DNA of 64,000 nt from Hyphomicrobium_A sp963724945 (GCA_963724945.1 CAVRWL010000003.1:868001-932000); one strand, 5' to 3'. Counted from the stretch's first letter, positions 1 through 9,354 are shown. Translations and numbers: made by a program. The notes: a model not told the origin generated them from the sequence alone.

Positions 1-465
1 GGCTTCGATGAGCACACGGCCAACGAGATCCAGACGCGCGCGCGCGAGTACCTGGAGAAGCAAGAGGCCGACCGCGACGCCAAACGGCGCGAGCTCGGCG
101 TCTCCGACGACGTCGCCAAGGTGCAGGGCGTGACGACCGCGATGATGGTGGCGTTCGGCGAGAACGACATCAAGACGCTCGAGGACCTCGCCGATTGCGC
201 CACTGACGATCTCGTCGGCTGGACCGAGAGGAAGAAGGAAAAGGATGCCGAGCCCGTGCGCCACAAGGGCGTGCTGGAGAGCTTCGAGATCGGCCGCAAG
301 GAGGCCGAGGACATGATTATGTCGGCGCGGGTGCTGGCCGGCTGGGTGAAGGCGGAGGATCTCTTGCCGCCGCCGGAGCCTGAAGCGGAAGCGGGCGAGG
401 CGGCTGAAGCGGCCGAAGGCGAGGCCGGGGCTGAGGGCGGCAAAGACGCCGCCGCCGAAGGCTAG
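1..465 (+). CDS. nusA: Transcription termination/antitermination protein NusA, C-terminal part (5' end outside window)
   Basis: The reading frame is open from base 1 and ends at TAG 463-465, so only about the last 154 residues are present. The first residues read GFDEHTANEIQTRAREYLE, followed by a second helical repeat with LEDLADCATDDLVGWTE. These resemble the C-terminal helix-hairpin-helix/acidic repeats of proteobacterial NusA, which contact the RNA polymerase alpha subunit. The tail is very rich in Ala, Glu and Gly, typical of alphaproteobacterial NusA. NusA binds RNA polymerase in the cytoplasm and modulates pausing, termination and rRNA antitermination. It is followed by ylxR and infB, the standard nusA operon order, which strongly supports the call even though the S1 and KH domains lie outside the window. 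Confidence 0.93.
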   Translation, partial: GFDEHTANEIQTRAREYLEKQEADRDAKRRELGVSDDVAKVQGVTTAMMVAFGENDIKTLEDLADCATDDLVGWTERKKEKDAEPVRHKGVLESFEIGRKEAEDMIMSARVLAGWVKAEDLLPPPEPEAEAGEAAEAAEGEAGAEGGKDAAAEG

Positions 466-497
466 ACGGCAATGTCGGGTGGCGGCAGGAGACCGGT

Positions 498-1145
498 TTG
501 GGCGCTGAAGGTCAGCAGCACGATCACGACGACGGCGTTGCGGCGCCGGGCTCGCTGCGCCGCTGTGTCGTCACGCGCGCCGAGCGCGATCCCGCCGATC
601 TTGTCCGTTTCGTCGTAGACCCCGCCGGCACGATCGTTCCCGATCTGGCGCGAAAGCTTCCCGGGCGCGGCGTCTGGGTGACGGCGGACAGCGCCACCGT
701 TGCCGCTGCGGCCAAGGGCAACGCATTTGCGAAAAGCCTGAAACGGCAAGTCGTTGTGCCGGCCGACTTGTCGAATGTCGTCGAGAGCCTATTTGTTAAG
801 CGGGTGCTCGAGGCGCTCTCCCTTACAAATAAGGCGGGCCTTGTTACGACCGGCTTCGAGAAGGTCGACGCGCTTCTGGGAAGCAGCCGGGCGGCGGCGC
901 TGTTGCACGGATCGGACGCGGCAAGCGACGGTAGAGACCGGCTCGACCGTAAATTTACAGCGGTCGGCCGGGAAAAAGGCCGGTCGGGGCCCATTGTTGA
1001 TTGGCTCACCATCGCACAATTGAGCTTGGCCATCGGCCGGGCAAATGTGGTACATGCTGCCCTCAAACAGGGCGGAGCCACCAACCGGTTTCTGAGGGAG
1101 GCCGAGCGCTTGCGGCGCTACCGGTCGGGCTTGGGCACATCCTGA
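498..1145 (+). CDS. ylxR: YlxR/DUF448 RNA-binding protein with C-terminal L7Ae-like domain
   Basis: A 215-residue protein. Residues about 18-90 carry the DUF448/YlxR signature: RRCVVTRAERDPADLVRFV, then GRGVWVT, then an Ala/Lys-rich helix (KGNAFAKSLKR). The second half (about 95-200) resembles the L7Ae/L30e-like RNA-binding domain that alphaproteobacteria fuse to YlxR. It probably binds RNA in the cytoplasm; the exact role is poorly defined in the family. The start is TTG 498, chosen because AGGAG at 487-491 sits six bases upstream; an ATG at 472 is out of frame. It lies 32 bp after nusA and 41 bp before infB, so it is almost certainly co-transcribed with them. Confidence 0.9.
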   Translation: MGAEGQQHDHDDGVAAPGSLRRCVVTRAERDPADLVRFVVDPAGTIVPDLARKLPGRGVWVTADSATVAAAAKGNAFAKSLKRQVVVPADLSNVVESLFVKRVLEALSLTNKAGLVTTGFEKVDALLGSSRAAALLHGSDAASDGRDRLDRKFTAVGREKGRSGPIVDWLTIAQLSLAIGRANVVHAALKQGGATNRFLREAERLRRYRSGLGTS

Positions 1146-1186
1146 CGGGCTCGAGCCCGCGGACTTTTGGAGTTTTGAAGAAGAGC

Positions 1187-3832
1187 ATGACAGAAACGAA
1201 GGACACCACCGAGAAGACCCTCCCCGGAGGCGTGCGCAAGCCGCTCTCGCTGCAGCGGACGGTCGAGAGCGGCCATGTCCGGCAGAACTTCAGCCACGGT
1301 CGCTCGAAGTCGGTTGTCGTCGAAAAGCGCAGAACGCGCAAACTCGCAGCCCCCGGCGCCGCGGCGGAGGCCGAGGCTCCCGTCGTCGAAGCTCCGCCCG
1401 AGGCGCCGGCGCTCAAGAAGAAGCCTGTCAAGGCCGAGGTCCCCGCTGCTGAGAAAGCGCCCGCCGCGCCTGCCGGCAGAACACTGTCGGAAGAGGAGCG
1501 CGACGCGCGCGCCCGTGCGCTTGCCGCCGCCCGCGTCCGCGAGGACGCCGAGCGTGTCGCCGAGCGCGCGAAGATGGAATCTGCCGAGCGCGCTGCCGCC
1601 GCCGCGCCGGCAGAGGCTCTGAAGGCCGATCGCGCGCCTGAAGCGCGTTCGGCGACGGCGAAGGCCGAGCCCTCCGCGCCGACGCAGGCGCGGACCGGGG
1701 GCGGCCCCGCCGCCAAGACGCGCCCATCGTCATTCAATCCCGCGCTGCAGCCGCGCGAAGGCGGCAAACCGCGCGAGATCGATATTCCCGGCCCCCCGCG
1801 CGCCAAGCCCGAGGCCGAGGCACCGGCGAAGCGCACCGGACGTGCAGTCGCCGTCGAGGTGAGCGACGAGGACGAGAGCCGCGGGCCGCAGAAGGGGCGC
1901 AAGCCCGGCACCCGCACGCCGGTCGTCAAGGCCGACGAGCGGCGCGAGCGCGTCAAGCTGACGATCAACAACGCCTTCGACGAAAAGCAGCGTGAGCGCT
2001 CGCTCGCCTCGCTCAAACGTAAGCGCGAACGCGAGAAGCTCAAGGCGATGGGCATTCCGCAAAATCGCGAAAAGATCGTGCGCGAGGTGGTGATCCCCGA
2101 GGTCATCACCATCCAAGAGCTCGCCAACCGCATGACCGAGCGCGCCGTCGACGTCATCAAATACCTGATGAAAGAAGGTGCGATGCACCAGATCAACGAT
2201 GTGCTCGACGCCGACACCGCTGAGCTCATCGTGCAGGAGTTTGGTCATACGCCCAAGCGCGTGTCCGAATCCGACGTCGAGTCGGGCTTCATCGGCGAGA
2301 AGGACGAGGAGGGCGCGCTTGAGCCGCGCGCTCCCGTCGTCACCATCATGGGTCACGTCGACCACGGCAAGACGTCGCTGCTCGACGCCATCCGCCAGAC
2401 GAACGTGGTGTCGGGCGAGGCCGGCGGAATTACGCAGCATATCGGTGCCTATCAGGTAACGACGCCTGCGGGCGAGAAGATCACCTTCATCGACACGCCG
2501 GGCCACGAGGCCTTCACGGCCATGCGCGCGCGTGGCGCCAAGGTGACCGACATCGTCGTCCTGGTGGTTGCGGCCGACGACGGCGTCATGCCGCAGACGG
2601 TGGAGGCCATCAACCACGCCAAGGCCGCAGGCGTGCCGCTCATTGTCGCCATCAACAAGATCGACAAGCCGCAGGCCGATCCCAACCGCGTGCGCACCGA
2701 GCTTTTGCAGCACGGGATCGTGGTTGAGAGCATGTCGGGCGAGACGCTTGAGGTCCCCGTCTCGGCGCTGAAGCATACGAACCTCGACAAGCTCTTGGAG
2801 GCGATCCACCTGCAGGCGGAGATCCTCGACCTCAAGGCCAACCCGAACCGCTCCGCTGAAGGGATCGTGGTGGAGGCGAAGCTGGAGCGCGGCCGCGGGC
2901 CGGTCGGAACGGTGCTCGTGCAGCGCGGCACGCTACATGTTGGCGACATCGTCGTCGCCGGTATGGCGTGGGGACGCGTGCGAGCCTTGATCGACGACCG
3001 TGGTGAGACTGTGGAATCAGCCGGACCGTCGATCCCGGTGGAGATTTTAGGTTTTGATTCCGCTCCGGAGGCCGGCGACCAGTTCGCCGTGGTGGAGAGC
3101 GAGAGCCGCGCGCGCGAGATCACCGATTACCGCGTGCGTAAACGGCGCGACACCATGGGCTCGGCCGGCACCCCGCGCACGCTCGAGCAGATGATGCAGT
3201 CGTTGAAGGAGACGGGGCGCAAGGACTTCACACTGCTCGTCAAGGGTGACGTGCAAGGGTCTGTCGAAGCCATCGCCGGCGCGCTGCGCAAGCTCGGCAC
3301 CGACGAGGTGGCGGCGCAAATCGTGCATTCCGGCGTCGGCGGCATCACGGAGTCGGACGTCGCGCTTGCGAACGCATCGAAGGCGGTCATCGTCGGCTTC
3401 AATGTTCGCGCGAACGCGCAAGCCAAGGCCGCGGCCGATCGCGACGGCGTCGAGATCCGCTACTACAACATCATCTATGATCTCGTCGACGACGTGAAAG
3501 GGGCGATGTCGGGGCTGCTCGCTCCGACGATCCGCGAGATCTTCCTCGGCAAGGCGGAGATCCTCGAGGTGTTCAACATCTCGCACGTCGGCAAGGTAGC
3601 CGGCTGCCGCGTCGTCGAAGGCAAGGTGGAGCGCGGCGCCAAGGTGCGTCTCATCCGCGACGACGTGGTGATCCACGAGGGCACGCTGTCGACCTTGAAG
3701 CGGTTCAAGGACGAGGTGCGCGAGGTGCCGGCCGGCCAGGAGTGCGGTATGGCGTTCGCCAACTACCAGGACATCCGGCCCGGCGACGCCATCGAGTGCT
3801 TCAACGTCGAGACGGTGACGCGGACACTTTAG
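1187..3832 (+). CDS. infB: Translation initiation factor IF-2
   Basis: An 881-residue GTPase that places initiator tRNA on the 30S subunit and promotes subunit joining. The N-terminal third (about residues 60-300) is a low-complexity Ala/Glu/Arg/Pro linker, long as usual in alphaproteobacteria. The IF2_N domain lies near residues 307-352 (TIQELANRMTERAVDVIKYL). The G domain begins near 385 with GHVDHGKT (G1), then DTPGHEAFTAMRARG (G3) and NKID near residue 490 (G4). Beta-barrel domain II and the C-terminal fMet-tRNA-binding region (KVERGAKVRLIRDD, ending GDAIECFNVE) follow. The open frame extends upstream to 1001 over the end of ylxR, but ATG 1187 begins the expected MTETKDTTEKTLP sequence just after the ylxR stop. 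Confidence 0.97.
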   Translation: MTETKDTTEKTLPGGVRKPLSLQRTVESGHVRQNFSHGRSKSVVVEKRRTRKLAAPGAAAEAEAPVVEAPPEAPALKKKPVKAEVPAAEKAPAAPAGRTLSEEERDARARALAAARVREDAERVAERAKMESAERAAAAAPAEALKADRAPEARSATAKAEPSAPTQARTGGGPAAKTRPSSFNPALQPREGGKPREIDIPGPPRAKPEAEAPAKRTGRAVAVEVSDEDESRGPQKGRKPGTRTPVVKADERRERVKLTINNAFDEKQRERSLASLKRKREREKLKAMGIPQNREKIVREVVIPEVITIQELANRMTERAVDVIKYLMKEGAMHQINDVLDADTAELIVQEFGHTPKRVSESDVESGFIGEKDEEGALEPRAPVVTIMGHVDHGKTSLLDAIRQTNVVSGEAGGITQHIGAYQVTTPAGEKITFIDTPGHEAFTAMRARGAKVTDIVVLVVAADDGVMPQTVEAINHAKAAGVPLIVAINKIDKPQADPNRVRTELLQHGIVVESMSGETLEVPVSALKHTNLDKLLEAIHLQAEILDLKANPNRSAEGIVVEAKLERGRGPVGTVLVQRGTLHVGDIVVAGMAWGRVRALIDDRGETVESAGPSIPVEILGFDSAPEAGDQFAVVESESRAREITDYRVRKRRDTMGSAGTPRTLEQMMQSLKETGRKDFTLLVKGDVQGSVEAIAGALRKLGTDEVAAQIVHSGVGGITESDVALANASKAVIVGFNVRANAQAKAAADRDGVEIRYYNIIYDLVDDVKGAMSGLLAPTIREIFLGKAEILEVFNISHVGKVAGCRVVEGKVERGAKVRLIRDDVVIHEGTLSTLKRFKDEVREVPAGQECGMAFANYQDIRPGDAIECFNVETVTRTL

Positions 3833-3850
3833 TCTGCTCACACGCGCTGA

Positions 3851-3873
3851 CCGGATCGCCGGTGGCGATCCGG
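3851..3873 (+). terminator. Perfect 10-bp hairpin after infB (no U tract)
   Basis: CCGGATCGCC at 3851-3860 and GGCGATCCGG at 3864-3873 are exact reverse complements around a GGT loop. It begins 18 bp after the infB stop, in the 163-bp infB-rbfA gap. There is no run of T after it, so it may be a weak attenuator, an RNA-processing or stability structure, or a factor-dependent termination site rather than a classical intrinsic terminator. Confidence 0.45.
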
Positions 3874-3995
3874 CGCGCTGCGCAGGGCGCGCCTCGGCGC
3901 GGGTCGCCTTGCTTCCCGGCTGCTGCGCAGCCGAATCGATGCCGCTCAAGAGGCAATTGTGCCTCATACCGGTTCGATCCCGGTAGGAACGAGAG

Positions 3996-4394
3996 ATGTC
4001 CAGAAAAAAAGCACAACATGCAAAGGCGCCCTCGCAGCGGCAATTGCGCGTCGGCGAGCTCATCCGCCACAAGCTCGCCGAGATGCTCGCGCGCGGCGAC
4101 ATCCACGACGACGGGCTCGCCTCTCATGTCGTCACTGTGCCGGAGGTGCGCTTGTCTCCGGACTTGAAGCTTGCCACCGTCTACGTGATCGCGCTCGGGG
4201 ACAGCGCCACTGAGACCGTGATCGAGGCGCTCGACCGCCACAAGCGCTTCATCCGCGGCGAGGTCGCGCACGCGGTCAATCTCAAGTTCGCTCCCGATAT
4301 CCGCTTCCGCCGCGACGAGACCTTCGAGGAGGCGAGCCGTATAGACGCGCTGCTGGCGAGCCCGAAGGTGCGCCACGACGTGGAAGAGGATTAG
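3996..4394 (+). CDS. rbfA: 30S ribosome-binding factor RbfA
   Basis: A 132-residue cold-shock-type assembly factor that binds the 30S head-neck region and helps mature the 5' end of 16S rRNA. Family features visible are QRQLRVGELIRHKLAEML near the N-terminus, then VVTVPEVRLSPDLKLATVYV and the C-terminal KFAPDIRFRRDETFEEASRI motif. These are the conserved KH-like fold elements of RbfA. Length is normal. Start ATG 3996 is preceded by a purine-rich GGAACGAGAG stretch. It lies between infB and truB as in most bacteria, confirming identity. Confidence 0.96.
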   Translation: MSRKKAQHAKAPSQRQLRVGELIRHKLAEMLARGDIHDDGLASHVVTVPEVRLSPDLKLATVYVIALGDSATETVIEALDRHKRFIRGEVAHAVNLKFAPDIRFRRDETFEEASRIDALLASPKVRHDVEED

Positions 4395-4464
4395 CGATCA
4401 ACAGGGTGTCAGACCCGGAGGGCCAGACACCGGGGCAGGACGGGGAGAGGGCACGAGAGCTGCA

Positions 4465-5382
4465 ATGACACGCCGCAAGAAAGGCAAGCCCGTTCACGGG
4501 TGGCTCGTCCTCGACAAGCCGCAGGGCATGACGTCGACGCAGGCCGTCGGCGCCGCGAAGCGGCTCTTTCAGGCGCAGAAGGCAGGCCACGCCGGCACGC
4601 TGGACCCCTTAGCAACCGGCATCCTGCCGATCGCGCTGGGCGAAGCTACGAAGACGGTGCCGTTCGCGGTCGACGGGGAGAAGGCCTACCGCTTCACCGT
4701 GCGCTTCGGTGCCGAGACCGACACTGACGACTCCGAGGGCGTGGTGAGCGCCACGTCAGGGGCACGGCCTGGACGCGCCGACGTCGAGGCGGTACTTGCC
4801 CGCTTCACCGGCGAGATCCTGCAGGTGCCCCCGCGCTACTCCGCGCTCAAGATCGACGGCGCCAGAGCCTACGATCTTGCCCGCAGCGGCGAGGAGGTGT
4901 CACTCGAGGCGCGTCCGGTTGTCATCGAGGATCTGCGGCTCATCGACATGCCGGATGCCGAGACGGCCGTGTTCGAGGCCGAGTGCGGCAAGGGTACCTA
5001 CGTGCGCGCGCTCGCCCGCGACATGGGGCGCGCGCTCTCCTGTCTCGGCCACGTGATCGGCTTGAGGCGCACGCGGGTGGGGTCGTTCGATGAGACCGTT
5101 GCGGTGACGCTTGCAGACCTGGAGGCGGCCGCAGACGCCGGCGAGGAGGCGCTCAGCCGCCGCCTGTTGTCCGTCGAGGCGGCTCTCGAAGCGCTGCCCG
5201 GGCTCGCGGTGGGACCGGGCGATGCGGCGAGCCTCGCCCGCGGTCAGGCAGTGCTGGTGCGGGGGCGCGACGCGCCTGTGCTGTCGGGCGCGGCGTACGC
5301 CCATTTCAAGGGCCGGGTGCTCGCGCTCGGAGAATTGGAGAAGGGCGCGTTCCGCCCTACGCGGGTGTTCAATTTCGGCTGA
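4465..5382 (+). CDS. truB: tRNA pseudouridine(55) synthase TruB
   Basis: A 305-residue enzyme that converts U55 of the tRNA T-loop to pseudouridine. The catalytic motif HAGTLDPLATG lies at residues 42-52, with the nucleophilic Asp at 47. VLDKPQGMTS near the N-terminus, YSALKIDGARAYDLAR in the middle and GKGTYVRALARDMG follow in the expected order. The C-terminal region fits a PUA-like extension. Start ATG 4465 (MTRRKKGKPVHGWLVLDKP) is 70 bp after rbfA; the gap holds a short hairpin, GGTGTC at 4405-4410 with GACACC at 4426-4431. In related genomes rpsO usually follows directly, but here an AT-richer segment with another gene separates them. Confidence 0.97.
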   Translation: MTRRKKGKPVHGWLVLDKPQGMTSTQAVGAAKRLFQAQKAGHAGTLDPLATGILPIALGEATKTVPFAVDGEKAYRFTVRFGAETDTDDSEGVVSATSGARPGRADVEAVLARFTGEILQVPPRYSALKIDGARAYDLARSGEEVSLEARPVVIEDLRLIDMPDAETAVFEAECGKGTYVRALARDMGRALSCLGHVIGLRRTRVGSFDETVAVTLADLEAAADAGEEALSRRLLSVEAALEALPGLAVGPGDAASLARGQAVLVRGRDAPVLSGAAYAHFKGRVLALGELEKGAFRPTRVFNFG

Positions 5383-5409
5383 AAGCCGTCTGCGGCCGTC
5401 GTAATTGCC

Positions 5410-5538
5410 GTTGTAAACTCTCGATAAATTTGCCTGCAGGGGATGAAGTAGCGGGGGAGCCACAGGAGTCGCTACAACATTGTGGGCACTGCATAATCAG
5501 CGCTGGACGAACTTATGTTGCTTGGGATAGTTTACAAC
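5410..5538. repeat. 10-bp perfect inverted repeat, arms 109 bp apart
   Basis: GTTGTAAACT at 5410-5419 and AGTTTACAAC at 5529-5538 are exact reverse complements in the AT-richer segment downstream of truB. The arms could pair in RNA as the base of a larger structure or mark the edges of an inserted element. I see no transposase or target-site duplication around them. Confidence 0.4.
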
Positions 5539-5771
5539 TTGAGGTTGTCTGTCGCCAATATATCAACTTTCGGTGAGGCGCCGACTTAGCCCTCAAATTT
5601 TGTTCGGCAACCGTTACATCCTAACCCCGGGCGCCGCAGCGAAAGGCGCGAGTCGAACACAGATATGGAGATACCGATGATAAGAGTGCGGAACATTACT
5701 ATTGACGGGGACCTCTGCGATGAAGGTTTTGGCCTTCTCTAGCAACCGCCGTTTTCTCGTTTTTTTGAAAT

Positions 5772-5801
5772 AAAGGCGGTCGCAATCGACCGCCTTTTTT
5801 T
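5772..5801 (+). terminator. Intrinsic terminator upstream of the DUF4760-type gene
   Basis: AAAGGCGGTCG (5772-5782) pairs perfectly with CGACCGCCTTT (5787-5797) around a CAAT tetraloop, and the T run continues to 5801. This is a textbook rho-independent terminator, and it ends the truB-side transcription unit. The flanking A and T runs mean it could also work in reverse. Confidence 0.85.
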
Positions 5802-5822
5802 GTGCGTGATGGGTGCAGAGTA

Positions 5823-6452
5823 ATGTTCATGGATGTCCTCCGACTTTTGAATACGCATCCTGGCCTAGCAATTTGGACGGCCGGAATAATAACTATCACT
5901 ATTGGATTTCTGACGATCAGAACCCAGCGGTCCATAAATCGGCGCCGGGCGACGATCGACATGTTCATGAAGAAGATCTGGGACGAAGACTATCTGAAAG
6001 CGGCGGGGGCCTTCGCCGACGTGATGAAGGATCAGACCAAGCTGATGAATCTCCACGATAGCTTTGCTCGAGCGCTTGATTTGAAGCGACGGAATGAATG
6101 GGCCAACTTGAGCGCCGCGGAGAAAGAGAGGTTTGAGTTCGCGACTTCGGTCATCTACGACGTGGTAAAGGTCCTCAACGACCGCGAGCTGATCGCCATA
6201 GGAATTAGGGATGGCGCCTACGATGACGCCATCTGCAGGCGATGGTGGTATTCGACGTTTCTGCGCGAGTGGAAACTCTCCAGTACCTTCGTTGCCAGAA
6301 TCCGTACCGATCCTCAGCTCGGCGCCGCAGCAGCCGCGTTTACGCAGATGCAGGAGCTTGCGGAGCGGTGGGAATCGCAGGGACCATGGCAAAAGGATTC
6401 AAGGCACATAAAGTTAGGCAGCCGCACGATCGTGCTGACCAGAACTCAGTAA
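5823..6452 (+). CDS. DUF4760-like membrane-anchored protein of unknown function
   Basis: About 209 residues. One N-terminal membrane segment (AIWTAGIITITIGFLTI, near residues 16-32) is followed by a basic stretch and a helical cytoplasmic domain with TIDMFMKKIWDEDYLKAAGAFADVMKD. This arrangement, one helix followed by an RRATIDMF-type helix, resembles DUF4760 proteins; the assignment is by pattern memory only. Function is unknown. A GTG at 5802 would extend the frame but lies at the terminator, so ATG 5823 (MFMDVLRLLN) is preferred; ATG 5829 is also possible. Base composition is more AT-rich than its neighbours and it separates truB from rpsO, which are normally adjacent. I infer that it was inserted here, possibly by horizontal transfer. 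Confidence 0.7.
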   Translation: MFMDVLRLLNTHPGLAIWTAGIITITIGFLTIRTQRSINRRRATIDMFMKKIWDEDYLKAAGAFADVMKDQTKLMNLHDSFARALDLKRRNEWANLSAAEKERFEFATSVIYDVVKVLNDRELIAIGIRDGAYDDAICRRWWYSTFLREWKLSSTFVARIRTDPQLGAAAAAFTQMQELAERWESQGPWQKDSRHIKLGSRTIVLTRTQ

Positions 6453-6686
6453 GAGCCGTGTCCCTCAAGTTGGACACGAACGCGCGTCCCCGGGGGGCTT
6501 AAGCACAAAATGAGAACATCCCCGTTCGCACGGGCATGCCGGTGCAAGCCGGCGACTTTCCCCTCGCCCAGGCATCGGCCTCGTGTATAAGACGCTCACC
6601 CGACGACCCTGCTGGACGACATCCCGGCTGCGGCCGCTCGCGAGGGGCATTGCGCCCCCACCCACCACCAACAGAAAGGATGCCCG

Positions 6687-6956
6687 ATGTCGATAAGCCC
6701 GGAGCGCAAGAGCGCGCTCATCAAGGACAATGCCACCAAGGCCAACGATACCGGCTCGCCGGAGGTGCAGATCGCGATCCTGACCGAGCGGATCAACTAT
6801 CTGACCGAGCACTTCAAGACGCACAAGAAAGACAATCACTCGCGCCGCGGGCTGTTGAAGATGGTGAGCCAGCGCCGCCAGCTCCTCGACTACGTGAAGC
6901 GCAAGAACGAGCAGCGCTACCAGGGCATCATCGACAAGCTCGGCATCCGCCGCTGA
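6687..6956 (+). CDS. rpsO: 30S ribosomal protein S15
   Basis: An 89-residue protein of exactly the usual length. It shows the conserved S15 elements TGSPEVQIAILTERINYLTEHF, HKKDNHSRRGLLKMVSQRRQLLDYVK and the C-terminal GIIDKLGIRR. S15 is a primary binder of the central domain of 16S rRNA and organises the platform of the 30S subunit. AGAAAGGA upstream of ATG 6687 is a strong ribosome-binding site. It precedes pnp by 177 bp, the usual rpsO-pnp pair. In other bacteria S15 represses its own translation; no obvious leader structure could be confirmed here by eye. Confidence 0.98.
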   Translation: MSISPERKSALIKDNATKANDTGSPEVQIAILTERINYLTEHFKTHKKDNHSRRGLLKMVSQRRQLLDYVKRKNEQRYQGIIDKLGIRR

Positions 6957-7133
6957 CGACAAGCGGGCGGTGGGCCGGCGACGTCGTCTGCCGTGTCCAT
7001 CAGCCCGCATCCTTAGAAGGCATCCAGCAGAAGGCATACAGCCTTCGCTTTGGCTATTGAGCCCAAGGCTGGCGCAATCGGCAATCCGGTCGACTGCGCG
7101 TCGCTACGAGATGCAGAGAAAGAAAGACCGAAC

Positions 7134-9354
7134 ATGTTCGACATCCATCGAGTGGAGATTGACTGGGGTGGGCGCAAGCTGACGCTCGAGACGGGGCGCA
7201 TGGCGCGCCAGGCCGACGCCGCCGTCTATGCCCAATACGGCGAGACGAGCGTGCTGGCGACCGTCGTTGCCGCGAAGTCGCCCAAGCCCGGCGTCGATTT
7301 CTTTCCCCTGACCGTGAACTACCAGGAGAAGACCTATGCCGCGGGCAAGATCCCCGGCGGCTTCTTCAAGCGCGAGGGGCGCCCGACCGAGAAGGAGACG
7401 CTGACCTGCCGTCTCATCGACCGGCCCATCCGCCCGCTGTTCGTGCAAGGCTTCAAGAACGAGACGCAAGTCATCATCAACGTGCTCTCCCACGACATGG
7501 AGAACGATCCCGACATCTTGGCTCTGATCGCCTCCTCGGCGGCGCTGACGCTGTCGGGCGTGCCGTTCCTCGGACCTATCGCGGCGGCCCGCGTCGGCCT
7601 CATCGGCGGCGAGCTCGTCCTCAATCCGATGCTCGACGAGATGGCCGAGAGCGCCCTCGACCTTGTCATCGCCGGCACGCAGGACGCGGTGATGATGGTG
7701 GAGTCGGAGGCCAAGGAGCTGGCCGAGACGCAGATGCTCGAGGCGGTGATGTTCGGGCACAAGAGCTTCCAGCCGGTGATCAAGGCGATCATCAAGCTCG
7801 CCGAGAAGGCGGCCAAGGACGCCTGGGACATCCAGCTCCCCGATTCCTCGAAGTATGCCGCCCAAGTCAAAAAGCTCGCCGAGAAGGATCTGCGCGCCGC
7901 TTTCTCGACCAAGGAGAAGCAGAAGCGCTACGAGCTCGTCGAAGCCGCGCACAAGAAGGTCGCGGCCGGTATCGAGCTGCCCGAGGGCGACGCGAGCGAA
8001 AAGGTGCTGCTCGAGGACACGTTCAAGGCCCTCAAGAGCGAGATCGTGCGCGGCGACATCGTCAAGACGGGCAAGCGCATCGACGGTCGCGACTTGAAGA
8101 CCGTGCGCCCCATCCTGTCGGAGGTGCACGTTCTCCCGCGCACGCACGGCTCGGCGCTGTTCACGCGCGGCGAGACGCAGGCGCTCGTCGTGGCCACGCT
8201 CGGCACCGGCGAGGACGAGCAGTTCGTCGACGCGCTGGAGGGCACGCGCAAGGAGCGCTTCATGCTCCACTACAACTTCCCGCCGTTCTCGGTGGGCGAG
8301 ACGGGCCGCATGGGCGGCCCCGGCCGGCGCGAGATCGGCCACGGCAAGCTCGCCTGGCGCGCGGTGCATCCCGTGATGCCGGGGCCGGAGGAGTTCCCCT
8401 ACACGATCCGCGTCGTCTCCGAGATCACGGAGTCGAACGGCTCGTCCTCGATGGCGACCGTGTGCGGCACCTCGCTGGCGCTCATGGACGCCGGCGTGCC
8501 GATCAAGAGCCCCGATCGCCGGCATCGCCATGGGCCTCATCAAGGAGGGCGAGGATTTCGCCGTGCTCTCCGATATTTTGGGCGATGAGGACCACCTGGG
8601 CGACATGGACTTCAAGGTCGCCGGCACCGACCAGGGTGTGACGTCCCTGCAGATGGACATCAAGATCACCGGCATCACCGAGGAGATCATGCGCGTCGCG
8701 CTCGACCAGGCGCGCGAGGGGCGCATGCACATCCTCGGCGAGATGGGCAAGGCGCTGGGAACGGCACGCACCGAGCTCGGCGAGCACGCTCCGCGCATCG
8801 AGACGATCAAGATCCCGACCGACAAGATCCGCGAGGTGATCGGCTCGGGCGGATCGGTGATCCGCGAGATCGTCGCCGAATCGGGCGCCAAGATCGATAT
8901 CGAAGACGACGGCACGGTCAAGGTCGCCGCCGCCAAGCGCGAGTCGATCGAGGCGGCCCTGAAGCGCATCAAGGAGATCGCGTCGGAGCCCGAGGTCGGC
9001 ACGATCTACCGCGGCAAGGTCGTCAAGATCATGGAGTTCGGCGCCTTCGTGAACTTCTTCGGCGCCAAAGATGGCCTCGTGCACATCTCGCAACTCGCAC
9101 CCGGGCGCCCAGCGACGGTCGGCGAGGTCGTCAAGGAGGGCCAGGAGGTCTACGTCAAGCTTCTGGGCTTCGACGAGCGCGGCAAGACGCGCCTGTCGAT
9201 GAAGATCGTCGACCAGGCGACAGGCCAGGAGATCCCGCGCGCCGAGGGCGAGGCGGAGCCCGAGGGCGAGTTCAGCGCGTCGCGCCCGCCCAGGCGCGAG
9301 GGTGGCCGCGGCGGTGACCGGCGCCCGCCCCGCCGCAATCGCGAGGCGGGCTGA
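7134..9354 (+). CDS. pnp: Polyribonucleotide nucleotidyltransferase (PNPase), split by a +1 frameshift
   Basis: PNPase degrades RNA 3' to 5' by phosphorolysis in the cytoplasmic degradosome. The first frame (ATG 7134 to about 8513) gives the N-terminal RNase PH domain (GKIPGGFFKREGRPTEKE) and most of the second (RTHGSALFTRGETQALV, LMDAGVPIK). The rest (KEGEDFAVLSDILGDEDHLGDMDFKVAG, the KH domain with KIREVIGSGGSVIREI and the S1 domain with GTIYRGKVVKIMEFGAFV) is one base out of register. Removing one C from CCCC at 8510-8513 restores a continuous 739-residue protein reading KSPIAGIAMGL. Both parts are fully conserved with no other lesion, so a sequencing error is more likely than true inactivation. 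ATG 7134 (MFDIHRVEIDW) is the start; the open frame back to 7050 is not conserved. Confidence 0.94.

Larger units (their letters stand above)
5383..5822. other. AT-richer intergenic segment between truB and the DUF4760-type gene
   Basis: About 440 bp with no convincing protein gene and visibly lower GC than its neighbours. It holds the inverted repeat and terminator listed separately. Two very short ORFs could be read: 5677-5742 (21 codons, GGAG six bases upstream of its ATG) and 5720-5773 (17 codons, ending inside the terminator stem). Neither has recognisable similarity, so both are only candidates for leader peptides. No tRNA or rRNA is visible. Confidence 0.5.

Noticed and set aside
7104..9002. 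632-codon minus-strand open frame opposite pnp
   Set aside because: Shadow of the PNPase gene; composition is low-complexity (Leu/Arg/His/Asp) with no motifs.
7134..9354. pnp as a genuine pseudogene or programmed frameshift
   Set aside because: Both halves are intact with no second lesion, and there is no slippery-site and pseudoknot arrangement; the identical error type in other genes points to sequencing error.
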